Source: Eudorina sp. 2006-703-Eu-15 (taxonomy: Eukaryota > Chlorophyta > Chlorophyceae > Chlamydomonadales > Volvocaceae). Taken from it: 64,000 nucleotides of DNA. A model generated the notes under the pieces. That model was given only the letters and a program-made list of their open reading frames with translations. It made no database searches and was not told where the DNA came from. The DNA lies in contig BDSI01000026.1 of the NCBI GenBank assembly GCA_003117195.1, positions 800,397 through 864,396 of the forward strand, given 5' to 3'. Position 1 is the first letter of the stretch; every line of letters starts with the position of its first letter. The position numbers were made by a program, and so were the translations under genes. Below are positions 1 through 11,615 of this stretch, one piece after another.

Positions 1-3000
1 CTCCGGCCGGCGCGCCACCGCGCCCCACTGGTCCTCCTCCCACTCCAGGGATGCGTCATCCGTTCGCCAGGACAGCGACGGCAGCCTCTGCTCCCAGCTC
101 TGCTTGGCCCGCGGCTCCAGCCGCGGCGGGGCATCCGCCGCCTCGTCGGCCGGCTCCGCCGAAGCCGTGGACCCCTGAGGTACCAGGTCACGCGCCGGAC
201 TGGCGGCGGCGGCGCCGCCGTCGATCCAGGCCCGTGCCACCAGCTGCGCCGCGATGCGGCCGTACAGGCCCCGCCGCCGCGACGGCACGCCCCACTCCGA
301 CGCGAGCACCGCCAACCGTGCCAGGACGGGCGCGGGCAGGCCGGAGAGGCGCGAGGAGGTGAGCAGCGCCGTCAGGGCGGGCGCGTTGCGGAAGCGAAGC
401 GACTCCAGGGAGCCCACCACGCGGGTCAGGTCGGCGGGGGCCACACGCAGGGAGGGGCCTGCGGAGGCGACCACGTGGGCGGCGCTGGCCTGCGGGGAGC
501 AGCGGGAGCAGCGGGGAGCAGCGGGGAGCAGCGGGGAGGTAGCGTGGCTTGGGAAAGAAGCGCAACGGGCAGGGCCAAGGCCACGGATGGGACATACCGT
601 ACCTGACCAGAGGACAGTAAAACAAACATGGCAGGAAGGGCAGTAAGAGAGAAGTTAGGGTATGCTCCGCATGTACAAGGGTACTCACCCACGTACCACC
701 CACACGTACACCCGCGCCCGCACAACCATACAACCGCTCCCGCACCCCTACCACCCACCTGCAGCAGGCCCTCGTGGCGGTGACCCAGCCTGCGGGTTAC
801 GACGGCGGGCCCCCGGGGCGTTACACACACTTAACCCAGCAGGGGACCGCTCAAAAGGAATGTTTTAAAAGGATGTTACAGCGGACCCCGCGGGTCATCG
901 GTGACAGCCAACGGCGACAGCCGGGGCTTCCTCACCATACACTGCCTAAATGAACTGGCGCCACCATGGCGCTCCGGACAGGCTCCACAAGTGCACCGAA
1001 ACACTCCCCGGGCCCACACTACAAGGGAACCACCCCGCTCCTGAGAACCAACCATGGCAAGGGATAAAGCCCGCTCAGGGGGACTTAGCCAACTGGTAGA
1101 CACATTACGGTAATACTGTGCTCAACAGGATTTCGCAACGGGTGGGATGGTTTATTCATTAGCAGCTGTCTATGAGGGCCGCAACCAACAAAGAAACCTG
1201 CTTAACCGACGCAGCCCCCTAGCCGCAGCGTAAGGGCTGACCAACCGTGGGCTGACCAACCGGGCTAACCGGGCTAACCGGGCTAACCGGGTAAGGGCTG
1301 ACCAACCGTGTCGTACCTCCGGAACGCGGTCAGCAGGGGCGCCAGCGAGGACAGCGTGAAGTCCCTCAGCACCAGCCGCGGCCGCTCGTCGCGGAGGTAG
1401 CGGCTGGGTCGGCCGCCGGTGCGCGCGCGCGGCGGGCGGGGGCGCGGCCAGGACTGCCAGCCGCGGATGGTCCAGTAGATGTAAGTGGTGCGCGGGACGA
1501 GCGGACCTGTCGTCCAGTCGTGGGCCTGCGCGGGCAGGTGCGGATTGGGGGTAGAGATGACATTTGAGGCGAGGACCTCCGGGGAGCCCGTGGGGTGCGA
1601 CCGGGCGGGCCCGTGGGGTGCGACCTCCGGGCGGGCCCGTGGGGTGCGACCGGGTGGGCCCGTGGGGTGCGACCTCCGGGCGGGCCCGTGGGGTGCGACC
1701 TCCGGGTGGGGTTTCCTTCTGGTCCATTTCCACGACGAAGGCCCAACCAGGACGGTGACGCTGGCCCCCCTCTACGGCACCGCCCCACCTGCAGCTGGGA
1801 GCTCATCCGCGAGGCGGCGGCATCCGCGATGACGTCCAGGGCCTGCAGGCGAGTGGGTCGGGGCGTGTGGCGGCGGCCAGGCCGCGAAGGAACGGACTCA
1901 TGGGTCGGATACGCTAGGAACCGCGCCGAAACCAACCCGACCCGACCCGACCCGAGTGCGCTCAGAGACATGCGGTGGTCATATCCAACAGGCGGGGTCG
2001 AGCACAGTACGGCGGTGCGGCACCGTTAGCACCGGTGCCCATCCAAGATCCCAAAGAGGGCAAATGCTCCGAGAGCCGGTCCCGTGCCCCTGCTGCCCCT
2101 TGGCCCTTGCATCATTTCGCTCGTCCCCCGCTCCCTTCGCCTCGGCAAGCGCCCCGCCTCCACACATGACTCCAGAGCGGGTATCCCAAGCCCGCGGACA
2201 TGTTGACGTACATGTTGTCGTACAAGTACAACCCACCTGTGTGTCCCGTACATCCAGGGCGGCGAACGCCCAAGCCAGCTGGAGCGCCGAGCGGTGATCC
2301 ATCCAGGGCCGATCAGCCTCCAGAGCGGCCCGGTCCGCCGCCACCGCCGCCGCCACCACATCCGCCGCCGGCGTGATCGCGCCCGCTGCCCCTGACCCCG
2401 CGGCAGCCGCGGCCGGCGACGATGACGCAGCCGCGGGCGCGGGCGCGGCTGTTGCGGGCCGCGTGTTGGCTGCAGGACGCGGCCCGGAAGCGGCCTTGCC
2501 CGGCGCGGACGGCGCCGGTGGGCCGTGCGGGGGAAGCGCGGTCGCAGCGCCCGACGCGGCCGTCAGGCTGGCGGGCCGTGTGGCGACGATGTGGCGGGCG
2601 ACAGCCTGCGATCGCGACAGCGCAGAGAGGGGGACCCCGGTTCGCGCTTGCCATCACGACGCTCTTTGTCGTACACTGCTGTACAGAAGCAGATTGCATT
2701 CTCACCCAGCCGCATGAGATCTTTCTTTTTCTCGGCCCCTGCATGAGACGCACTCCACGTCCGACCACCGTCGGACGCAACAGGCTCACTCGCGCTCAGG
2801 GAACCCCCGTTCGAGTCCGGCTGCCGACACTCTGGCACGGGTGGCGCCGGGCGCGAGTGCAGATCCTATATCTTGGTCCTGCGCGTCACCCTGTAGAGCT
2901 CGACAGCCCCAGACCAGCCGCGCTCTGCAGTCGGCTTGTCTAACCCTCGGGACACCTCTCAGCGGGCGGCCCTCGGGGCCTGAGATGAACGCCGCGAGGC

Positions 3001-4671
3001 GCGAGTCCCGCCCGCAACCCACGGTTGCAAGCCCCTGGACCGCCCCGCCTGCGTGGCATGCGTCGCGCTCTGGCGGCACAGAAGCTGCGTAGATGCATAA
3101 GCGCATCGAGCCGCACAGCCTTGCCTCCTTCACCCAACACAAGGTCTTTCTACAGCCTGGTAGTGGTCTTGCTACAGCCTGGCCGACATATCCGGCCGAC
3201 CCCGGCACAACCGCGGTTCCGCGCCCCAACCGCAGCCCCTCTCCACAGTCCTATCGGACGTCGCCCTCTCGAAGGTCCCTCACCATCAGGGCCTCCCGTA
3301 CAGGTTGCTGTACAGGTTTCGGCGCCAGGCCGGTGGCGGCCGCCAGGCTCCAGGTTGCAGTGGCCAGCTGCGGCATGGCCATGGAGCCCAACCGCCGGGG
3401 CAGCTGCGCGCAGGCGGCGCCAACGACTTCCGCGTGAGGACGCCTGGGCGTTTACGGAAGGGTGTACGAAGGGGTACGAGACGCACAGCGTCAGGGTTCA
3501 GGGGAACCGTTCCGAGTTTTCAAGGTGATGGATGGGGCTGGACTCGGAGGCGCCGGCGTCATGGGGCAGCAGGGCAGGAGCGTGTGCGCGTGCCTGACGG
3601 GTGCGTGGGCACGCGCACGGGTATACTCTATAATGTGCCCAACCATACGCCTGTGCCACACACGCCTGTGCCACACACGCCTGTGCTACACGGTTTTTGA
3701 CATCTGCTGCGTTGAGGCGCTCAGCAAACAAAGAGGCCAACAGGAGAGGAGCCCCATTTGACTCCAGGTCTCAAAGTCCCAGAGAATGAAAACAGATGAA
3801 AGACAGCCCCCGGCAGCCAGCTGCACGGTTTCAGGATGCCGAACACTCACGGCAGGCAGGCACGCCCGTCGGCGAATCGACGGGCCAACCACCCCGCCCC
3901 TCCCTGGGAGCTACCGTACCTGCTGACGCCGTACGCCCATAGCGCCCGTGCAAATTGCTCGTCCGTACAGTCTGGCGCCACTTGGGCGAACCTAGAGCCC
4001 AGCGCATCCAGCAGCCTCCAAGAGGTCACAGAAGCCACATCGGAGGCGGCTGTGGATGCGCATGCGAAAGCGGGGTGCGGGGAGCATCCATCTGTAGAAT
4101 TGGGATCACGATCAGGGTGTGCTGCAGGGGAGCTACGTCACCCTGTGAATGCGTCGCGCCGCGGATATCGAGAAAATGACTTTGCGTGCAGGAGCCACAC
4201 CATGCCGGGCCTCCGCTGCCCCAGTCAATTTGTTGACCGTGTCGTACGCAGTGTGCAATACGCAGGATCCCCCGCAAGTTGAGCCCTCAGCCCCGGGATT
4301 CCCCATGCAAGGGCAAGCGCTGTGGTCCCCCCCCCGCACCTCTTGGGCTCTTCCGCCGCTGGTGACGCAGCATGCGGGGTATCCGTTGAAGCGTCCGAGT
4401 GACCTGCTCTGGGTCGAACCATGCCCCGTACTGCAGCACAGGTATCGCTGCATGTTCGAGTAAGGTCGCGGACTTCAGCAACGCGTCTATATGGTTCGTG
4501 TCCACCGGCTGAATGAAATTGTATCGGTGCGCCGACCGCCGCTGGCCGGAACACGCCCTGCATGGGTATGCGATATGGAAATCATCATCAGAATCATACC
4601 TGAGCGCATCAACTCACTCGTTGCGCCCGCTTACCAAGCGCCAGCGGGTGAAAAGCTTGTGCTGCAGCCAT
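1..4671 (-). CDS. OPR-type organellar RNA-binding protein, 5' part (3' end beyond window)
   Basis: Likely an octotricopeptide-repeat (OPR) protein, the algal family of nucleus-encoded factors that bind chloroplast or mitochondrial transcripts. Exons chained by phase: 4671-4618, 4541-4340, 4121-3920, 3443-3284, 2605-2237, 1842-1789, 1525-1317 and 484 down to the edge, giving 578 codons so far. The N-terminus is basic and Ala-rich (MAAAQAFHPL, then RRRSAHRY), as in a transit peptide. It is followed by NHIDALLKSAT and by helical repeat segments such as LLDALGSRF, ARALWAYGVSR, LATATWSLAAATG and LQLAWAFAALDV, which are typical of OPR/FASTK-like repeats. An Ala/Pro/Ser linker interrupts exon 5. The first intron is only 76 b. 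The last acceptor is chosen for phase (CCAG just before 484); a CAG six bases upstream is out of phase. A C-terminal RAP domain would lie outside the window. The family is well supported; the RNA target is unknown. Confidence 0.75.
874..906. repeat. Dispersed repeat A, copy 1
   Basis: A 33-b segment beginning TGTTACAGCGGACCCCGC matches 53327-53359 with two mismatches. Weaker similarity continues downstream (CCATACACTGC, then GCGCCACC) in both copies. It lies in the last visible intron of the OPR gene and looks like a decayed mobile-element fragment. Confidence 0.6.
1230..1310. repeat. Short tandem repeat (CTAACCGGG)n with flanking 20-b duplication
   Basis: Inside the OPR gene intron between exons 1525-1317 and 484-1. 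A 9-b unit CTAACCGGG is repeated about four times. It is flanked on both sides by copies of TAAGGGCTGACCAACCGTG. Confidence 0.8.
1573..1708. repeat. Minisatellite, five units with core CCCGTGGGGTGCGACC
   Basis: Five imperfect units of about 20-27 b share the core CCCGTGGGGTGCGACC. The array sits in the OPR gene intron between exons 1842-1789 and 1525-1317. Repetitive frames here give spurious long open frames on both strands. Confidence 0.9.
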
Positions 4672-5633
4672 CGCTTGCAGCGCCCGCAGTGTCGAGCGTA
4701 TCTAGCAGAGCGCTGATTGGCGAGCGTGATGATCCTGATCAAAATGGAACACATATGGCATTGATAATCATTGCCGACATCACAGGCCTACCAATCAATT
4801 GGCGTACCTCTGTAATGGCTGTACCCTAGCCTTATAAGAAATGTTGTAGTTACTCGTGTCATATCGTTTCTTAAAGCGTGTAGATCAACATGAGCATTGA
4901 GCGATTGGGGTTGCTCCTTTGCAAGGGCGGGTCCTAACCTCTTGAAACATGGCAAATCTAACTGACTGTTAGTATATAAACTCTTGGCTCTTACCATGGT
5001 TTTGCTCATCAGGCTCCCGTTCGTTAGGGATGCCGTACGCTGCCACCTGCGATAGGGTCGTTTTCGCAGCCGTAGCGCTGATATTTCGCACCCGTAGTTC
5101 TGCAGCTTCGTCTCCAGGTTATACAGCCATTACAGGCGTCGACGAGTGTAAAGTTTTGTAGACAACACACAACCCAAGAGTGCGACCACATCAGAGCCAT
5201 ACCTACCTAGGCATGGCTGGCGATGCCGCGAGGCCCAAAGTCTGACGAGGATGCGCATCTGCACCCCTGCACTGCCTGAACCCTTGCCTCCTGTTCAAGC
5301 ACGTATCTACCTCGACTCCACTTCCTTCCACCAACACGTGCCCAGTCCACCCATCCCATCCCAGCGACCCGACACCTCCCTCGAGCAGCCTCGAGCCCCG
5401 GGGGCCGACGGCTGATGGACGCTCCTCCTCACCCACCCCTCACAGCGCCGCTCCTCCAGCCCCGTCATGACTCCCTCCCTGGTGCCCTCGAAACTGTCCC
5501 TCGCCGCTCCTGCTCTCGCCGCCACGGGCACACGCACACCGATTGAGCGCCTCTGGAACTAACGACGACGCCCTCCAGTAATGCACACACACGTACCGAG
5601 CCGTCTTCACACCGCGGACAGGCGCGCACACAC

Positions 5634-5657
5634 ACACACACACACTCTCTCTCTCTC
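5634..5657. repeat. (CA)n(CT)n microsatellite
   Basis: A CA-dinucleotide run passes directly into a CT run in the tatC-OPR intergenic region. Confidence 0.9.
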
Positions 5658-6123
5658 GAAAGAATCCTGCAGAACCCCAGCAGCTGGCCCCAGAGAATAC
5701 CCGAGGGCTGCCTGGTTCCGCCCAAGACGCTACCCCTCGTCACCCAGTGAGTCGTTACGCTGGACTTCATAACGAGCGAGATAGGCCTCTCCGTTGAGCT
5801 TTGTCTAACTCGTCGACACGGGACGCGGAGTGCGCCCGGGGCGCCGCAGCAGCCAATTCGCGGCCTCACGAGCGTATGTGGGGGGAGGGGGTCGGTTTAT
5901 CCATCCTCCCGAAATGAAATCAAGTGCGCGTTGAAAACTCCGTCAATGCCAGGGTGTGGTCGATTTTCCATCAGGCAAACAATCAAATGTGAAGTCTTCG
6001 ATCCACAAACCCTAGAGTAACACGCCACCTCGACCCGCACCTCTCACCCACCCCCCATTTAAACGCTACCTCGATTTGCAACATGCTCTGCCCAGAGCCG
6101 ATATTGCATCCGCCCGGGTACGC

Positions 6124-6152
6124 ACCACCACCACCACCACCACCACCACCAC
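6124..6152. repeat. (ACC)n microsatellite in tatC 3' flank
   Basis: About ten ACC triplets, reading GGT on the tatC strand, lie 325-353 b beyond the tatC stop codon. Confidence 0.9.
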
Positions 6153-6369
6153 ACAACAGGGTGGCTCAGTTTCCTTTCACACAACAGATGACCGAGGATG
6201 TCCAACACCGCGGCGGAAAGCCCTCGACCCGCACCCAGCAAGCGCCGCACGGATTCGCACCCCCGCACGACCCATGTCACCGCACACCGTCCCTCCAAAA
6301 CGCGACCCCAGGGGCAGGCAGCGCCGGCGCGCCCATAACCCCGCCCAATGCAGTCGCTGGCCTGGCAAA

Positions 6370-6408
6370 CCACCACCACCACCACCACCACCACCACCAC
6401 CACCACCA
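6370..6408. repeat. (ACC)n microsatellite next to tatC stop
   Basis: About thirteen ACC triplets lie within 110 b of the tatC stop codon, probably in the 3' untranslated region. They make homopolymeric His, Thr or Pro frames on the plus strand and Gly, Val or Trp frames on the minus strand that should not be called genes. Confidence 0.9.
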
Positions 6409-6476
6409 GCACCAGCGCCGCACCTGCTGCCCCCAAACTGCTGTTGCTGGGGCTGCCGCCGGCTGGAGACCGCTGC

Positions 6477-8723
6477 TTACGCGGCCTTCGGCACGCCCCG
6501 GGACTGTTCGATGAGGCGCACGACGCTGGCGCCACCCATGTACAGCCCCACGAGCGGGATGGCCAGGAGCGCCTGCAGGGAGGGTGCGGCGGCGGTCGGG
6601 TCCGGCCGCGCGCGTCAGGCAGCGGCGCAACATCAGAGAGGGCTAGAGAACCCGCGTGGATCGCCCAACCCAGTGAGCATGGCAACGAACGGCAGTCCCG
6701 GCGCTGCCGGTTTTAAATTTTGGTGTGCCTGCCGAGGCGGATAGAGGCAAGGCGCCGCCGGCAGCACCCCCCTCTGCATTGCACCAATCGCCCGAAATTG
6801 CCGTCCAGAACCCCAGAACCCCACTCGACACCCATCCCCTCGATTCCTCATCCCCACCCGCCCGTCCGCCGCCCATCCTCGCGCCCTCAACCCTCACCTG
6901 CGTGAACGGGTCCGTGGAGGGGGTCAGCACCGCCGCGGCGACGGTGGATCCCACCACCACCCAGCGCCAGATGGAGAACATCTGTTCGCTGGTCACAATG
7001 CCCAGCTGGCCCAGCATGACCTGCAGCACCGGCACCTGCGCAGGAACAGCGACAAGGGCCGTGTCGGACCAGCTGGGCATCAAGGTGCGCTCCGGGCGGG
7101 TAGTGTGACGACGAGATGGGACGCTGTCAGGCAGTCAGCGCCCCATACGAGGCCGGCTGCACGATTGCCACAACGTCTGATTGTCCTGATAGCCACACCG
7201 CCGCCACCGAGACCGCTGCCAAGGTGCTACAAGACACGGTACGGCGGCCGTCCCGTGCAGCACCTACCTGTCCTTGTCCCTGTCCATGTCCCTGCCCCGC
7301 GCGGCGCCCCACTCCCCCCTCCCCCCTCCCCACCCCGCACCCCGCACCTGGAACGACAGGCCCGTGCTGAGCATCAGCACCAACACGAACTCAAAGTACT
7401 GGTCGATGGACCACAGGCTCTCCACCGCGCCATCCGCGTACGACACAAAGAAGTTCAGGGCCGCCGGCGTCAGGATCTCGTACGAAAATGCGAGCCTACA
7501 GACGGACGTGGGGGTGCCGAAGACAGGGCGGGGACAGGGAGGGGACGTGGAAGCTCAACAGGGCTCAGGGGACTGTGACCTACGGACGGCCCCCAGGGCT
7601 CAGCCCGGACCTCGGCATGGAGCACTGCATGGAGCACTGGGAGCACTGCATGGAGCACTGCGAACGTTCAGGTCGGGTCAGGTCGCAGTGCGGTGCTGTG
7701 CAGCGTTGCTGATCCGCTGTGCTGTGCTGTGCAGCAAGCCTAGCCAGCCACCCACCCACCCTCCCACCCACCCACCCACCCACCCACCCGAGGTAAAACA
7801 GGATGGAGCTTCCGAAGACGATCGGCGCAAGGAACGCGCGCTCCGACTTCGTAAGGCCCGGGATGACATACGCAATGATCTCGTACAGTACGGTGGGGGC
7901 CGCGAGCAGGAGGCCAGCATAACCCGAAGCCTGCGGCGTGGATTGGGGTGAGCGCGAATAATGTCGTCTCCGGAGCCGCCGCATCAAAACGCTGAGAACG
8001 CGACGGTGCCTCGGTGGTCCTCGCCCGTGGGCGCTGCAATGCATCGAGGGGCTTTCAGGGTCGAACATGCACCCCTGGGCTTGTTGTGGGATTGCTTCTC
8101 GTCTTCAGCCCTGTCCGATAAGTTCAACATGTCTGAAGGGGGCTTGTCAGTGCATCGTGGGGCCTTGCCTTGAGGGTGGTGAAGAAGAACTCGCCGGGGG
8201 ACAGCTGCAGGAACCGCACGCCCGCATCCGCGACGGGCGCCTCGAGAAACACGACCAGGTCCTTGCTGAAGACGAAGCACGTGAGGATTGCTACGCCACT
8301 CGCAAGCAGCGCCACCAGGGCACGCTCGCGCAGCTCGTCCAGATGGTCCCAAATCGGCATGGCGAGGCTCTCCTGGGGAGGAAGTTCCTCTGGATCTGGG
8401 TACAGAAATTTCTTCAGACCACCGACTTCCTCCTCATCGTCCTCGAGTTCATCCCGGCTAGACCGGAGCAACGACGGCACGCCCGGCACTGCATTTCCCA
8501 CAAACGTTGGTCGTGAGCAAAGGCCGCAAGAATCATCGTCGCCGTGATCGATACCTAACAAATCACCTTCTTCGCGTATAATAGGAATTGGAGCGCCCTC
8601 CTCAGGGTTTGCTCGGCATCGCTGCAAGCTGCGTCCGCGAGCCAGCCAGCTTGCCATCGTAGGCACCCGCCCTCCACATCTCCGTGCAGCTGACGTAAAA
8701 CGGTGCGAGGGATTGAGTAGCAT
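6477..8723 (-). CDS. TATC: Chloroplast Sec-independent (twin-arginine) translocase subunit TatC
   Basis: Multispanning core of the thylakoid twin-arginine translocase; TatC binds the RR signal of folded lumenal precursors and works with Tha4 and Hcf106. Exons 8723-8169, 7930-7788, 7495-7348, 7035-6898 and 6572-6477 give 359 aa. Start is the first in-frame ATG. The first ~130 residues form a transit region ending in an acidic stretch. The conserved core follows: [20 protein letters not shown] (helix 1 entry), [82 protein letters not shown] and [16 protein letters not shown], matching plant cpTatC in order across six helices. All junctions are phase-consistent. The first intron uses a GC donor (AAG|GCAAGG at 8168-8167). 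It is divergent from TRM7 across 228 b. Confidence 0.97.
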
Positions 8724-8951
8724 GTTGCAAATGCTGACGTTAAGACTTTTGCGGCAGCTAGCCACCGAGCACCAACGGTTTAGCACGCAGCTGCTACGGT
8801 ACTCCTTCCGTGCGATCAGACTACGAGCTGTAACTTACACTGCCATGAAAGACTTAGTGTTTGGCATGTGTGGTTCCGGAGCTTGAAACCATGAATAAAC
8901 CCCTGGAACCACACTTCTGTCCAAAACGGAATATGTTTGCCAACACCGAAA
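8724..8951. promoter_or_regulatory. Bidirectional promoter region tatC / TRM7
   Basis: Only 228 b separate the divergent start codons of tatC and TRM7. This must contain both 5' untranslated regions and core promoters. It is less GC-rich than the flanking exons. No TATA box or known element could be assigned with confidence. Confidence 0.6.
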
Positions 8952-8959
8952 ATGGGTAA
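8933..8959 (+). promoter_or_regulatory. Overlapping upstream ORF at TRM7 start
   Basis: An 8-codon open frame (MFANTENG, then TAA) begins at an ATG 19 b upstream of the TRM7 ATG. It ends at 8957-8959, overlapping the TRM7 start in another frame. If the mRNA 5' end lies upstream, this would reduce or condition TRM7 initiation. Confidence 0.45.
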
Positions 8960-11615
8960 AGCCTCAAAAGATAAGCGAGATATATTCTATCGTAAAGCGA
9001 AAGAGGAGGGCTGGCGCGCACGGAGCGCTTACAAACTCCTGCAGATAGATGAAGCGTTCGACATATTTAGTGGTAAGACCTTTCGTGCGGATACCTTTTT
9101 CTTGCTAACCTTGACGTCGCGCGGCGGCGTCTTTCGGCAGCTGTCTGTGTCAGCTTGACGCTTCTTCGTAGCTGATCCCAGCTCCTACATTGAACGCATT
9201 ATGTGTCAGGCGTGGAGCATGCCGTCGACTTGTGCGCGGCGCCGGGCAGTTGGAGTCAGGTCCGTGCGGCAACCGTATCAACGATTGACTAACGACAATG
9301 CGGACACACTGCCCAACGCCACGCTGTCACATATCTTGCAGTGTCGTTGCCTCCCTGCCGGTTGAAGGACAAAAATGACAAGCCCGTTAGCTTTCATGGT
9401 GCCCTCGGATGCGTGGTGGGCCCTGGAGCCCAATTGGGTCCAACGGGGCCAGACAGCTGTGTGGGCCCACATCTACAGCACCCGCACCCACCTAGGACTG
9501 TGCACCCAACCACCGCCACATGTAGAGGGGTGCCGTGCAGTGTTAACCTCACCGTTGCCTCACTCTTACCATCACCCTCCATCGAGCTGCTGCCAGCCGG
9601 CGCATCGCAGCAGCCTTCCTCCTTCCACCACCTCTCCCAATTTCCTGTACCCCCCCTCGCTCCAGTCTCCCAATGTCCTGTAATCTCCCCCTCTCCCCCC
9701 GCAGGTCCTGAGCCGCAAGCTCTACCTGCCCGCGGTCCGAGCCGGCAGCCCCGCGCCCCCCACCCTCGTGGCGGTGGACCTGCAGCCCATGGCGCCCATC
9801 GAGGGCGTCACCCAGATCCAGGGGGACATCACCAGCGAGGTGACGGCCAGGCAGGTCGGTCAGCAGCCACCGCACGCACCGCATGCACCGCACGCACCAG
9901 TCGGGGTTGGGGCTGGCAGCCCCTTGGACACCAGTTGGGCGGGCAGTACCGCTTGGGTACCGGCTGGCCAATAGGTGGGCTGGCAGCCCCTGGCCCAGCG
10001 TCAGGCCCTGGATCAACTTGTAAACCGCATCGCATTCGGCATCATGGCATCATGCCGTCATGCAACCCTTCGATCGATCGCAGCAACGGTCATTCGCATC
10101 CTCCCTTCCCGCGCGCACCCGCAGGTGATCTCCCACTTCCACGGGCGGCCCGCGGACCTGGTGGTTTGCGACGGAGCGCCCGACGTGACCGGCCTCCACG
10201 ACCTGGACGAGTACGTACAGGTGCGCGCTGGGGACTGCCGTACAAATGGGTGATTCCGTAGTACGGTAGTATGGGGGACACGGGCGGGATGGCGCGGATG
10301 AGGCCGGGGAAGCATGCCTGCTGGCCCGGAGGTCCTGCTGCTGTTTCTTGGAGCCCATATACACCGTAAGGCCCCGTATTGGGATGTCCGACTGATAACC
10401 TCCGTCTACTCCTCGGCCCTGGGGATCCCTTCTCTGTCGGTCACAGCCCCTGCTTGCCACATCGCGATTCCATTTATTTCACGCCACGCCACTCCAGTCC
10501 ACCACCACCCCGCTCGCCTTCACGCCGCACTCCACTCCCTCTCCTCCCCTCCGCTCCGTCCCTGGGGGTGCCTGCAGGCCCAGCTGCTGCTGGCGGCGGT
10601 CTCCATCGTGTGCTCTGTCCTGCGGCCCGGGGGCACCTTCGTGGCCAAGATCTTTCGAGGTGAGGCGGCGGGCGGCAGGAGGGAGCTTCACCCTTGTGGA
10701 CCACGACGCACCGGGGTTCTGCGCTATATCCACATCTGTTGTCTTCACTGAACACATCCGGCTTCTTCACTCAAGGAAGAACTAAACACAACTAGTTCCT
10801 TTGCTGAACACACCTAGCGGATACGGTAGGGGATGAGGGCTTTAGGGTTTTACCCTAAGAGTCACGTCGGGGTCAACGCTTCGCCGTCTTCGTCCATCCC
10901 GACCTCGGCGGTTATCGGTTGGGTGCTGTTTTGTGATTTCGCTGTCTTGTCTGACATAAGGGTCCGTCACGTCGGGGTCGCGCCACCGAGCCTGAATGGG
11001 CCCCGTCCTCGGCCGCCGCCCGCGCAGGCAAGGACGTGGCCCTGCTGTACAGCCAGCTCAAGCTGCTCTTCCCGGAGGTGTACGTTGCCAAGCCCAAGTC
11101 CTCGCGCAACTCCTCCATCGAAGCGTTCGTGGTGTGCCGCCGCTTCGACCCGCCCGCGGGGCTGGCGGGGCCGGGGGCGCTGCAGGCGCTGCTCAGCGGC
11201 GCCGCCGATCGCTACTTCAACGGCGGCGGCGAGGACGAGCAGGTACGGAACACCGACATACTAAATACTATGATGTCAGCCCAGCTGACTCGGACCCACC
11301 GGGCGCCCTTCCCCGGGTCGGTCGCGCGGGCTACCTCATCCTGCCATCCTGAGATCCTGTGTGTGCCCAACGTTGTTCCCTGACCTGACCTTTTTCCCTC
11401 AATCGCATGGCCAGGTGGAGTCTCAAGACCTGCTGGTCGCTCGCGCGGTGCCCTTCCTGTCCTGCGGTGACCTTTCGGGCGGCGACGCGGATCGAACCTA
11501 CGACCTGGACCCCGAGAGCTACGTGCCCCTGGAGCCCGTGCAGCCGCCCACGGCGCCCAATTACCGTACGGCCATCGCGATGGCGCGGGCGGCGCAGCAG
11601 GGCCGAGGCGGGTAG
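8952..11615 (+). CDS. TRM7: tRNA (anticodon loop) 2'-O-ribose methyltransferase, TRM7/FTSJ1 family
   Basis: SAM-dependent Rossmann-fold enzyme of the RrmJ/FtsJ superfamily; TRM7/FTSJ1 methylates the 2'-OH of positions 32 and 34 in tRNA anticodon loops with partner proteins. Exons 8952-9072, 9210-9259, 9705-9854, 10125-10220, 10578-10659, 11028-11242 and 11415-11615 give 304 aa, with every junction in phase. Visible in order: [20 protein letters not shown], the SAM motif [28 protein letters not shown] with the catalytic Asp, [13 protein letters not shown] with the catalytic Lys, and [19 protein letters not shown] with the catalytic Glu. Length and motif spacing fit eukaryotic Trm7 rather than the rRNA enzymes Mrm2 or Spb1. 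It is divergent from tatC. An overlapping upstream ORF precedes the start. Confidence 0.95.

Larger units (their letters stand above)
4672..6476. other. Intergenic: OPR 5' flank and tatC 3' flank
   Basis: No convincing gene. The left 550 b (to about 5200) are more AT-rich and would be the OPR gene promoter. The right part should hold the tatC 3' untranslated region. A minus-strand TGTAA (TTACA at 5130-5134) is the nearest polyadenylation-type signal I found for tatC, about 1.3 kb past its stop, so the true end is uncertain. Open frames at 5200-5870 have no family features. Confidence 0.5.

Noticed and set aside
6076..6744. Plus-strand Thr/P/H-rich frame of 222 codons
   Set aside because: Antisense to the tatC last exon and created by two ACC microsatellites.
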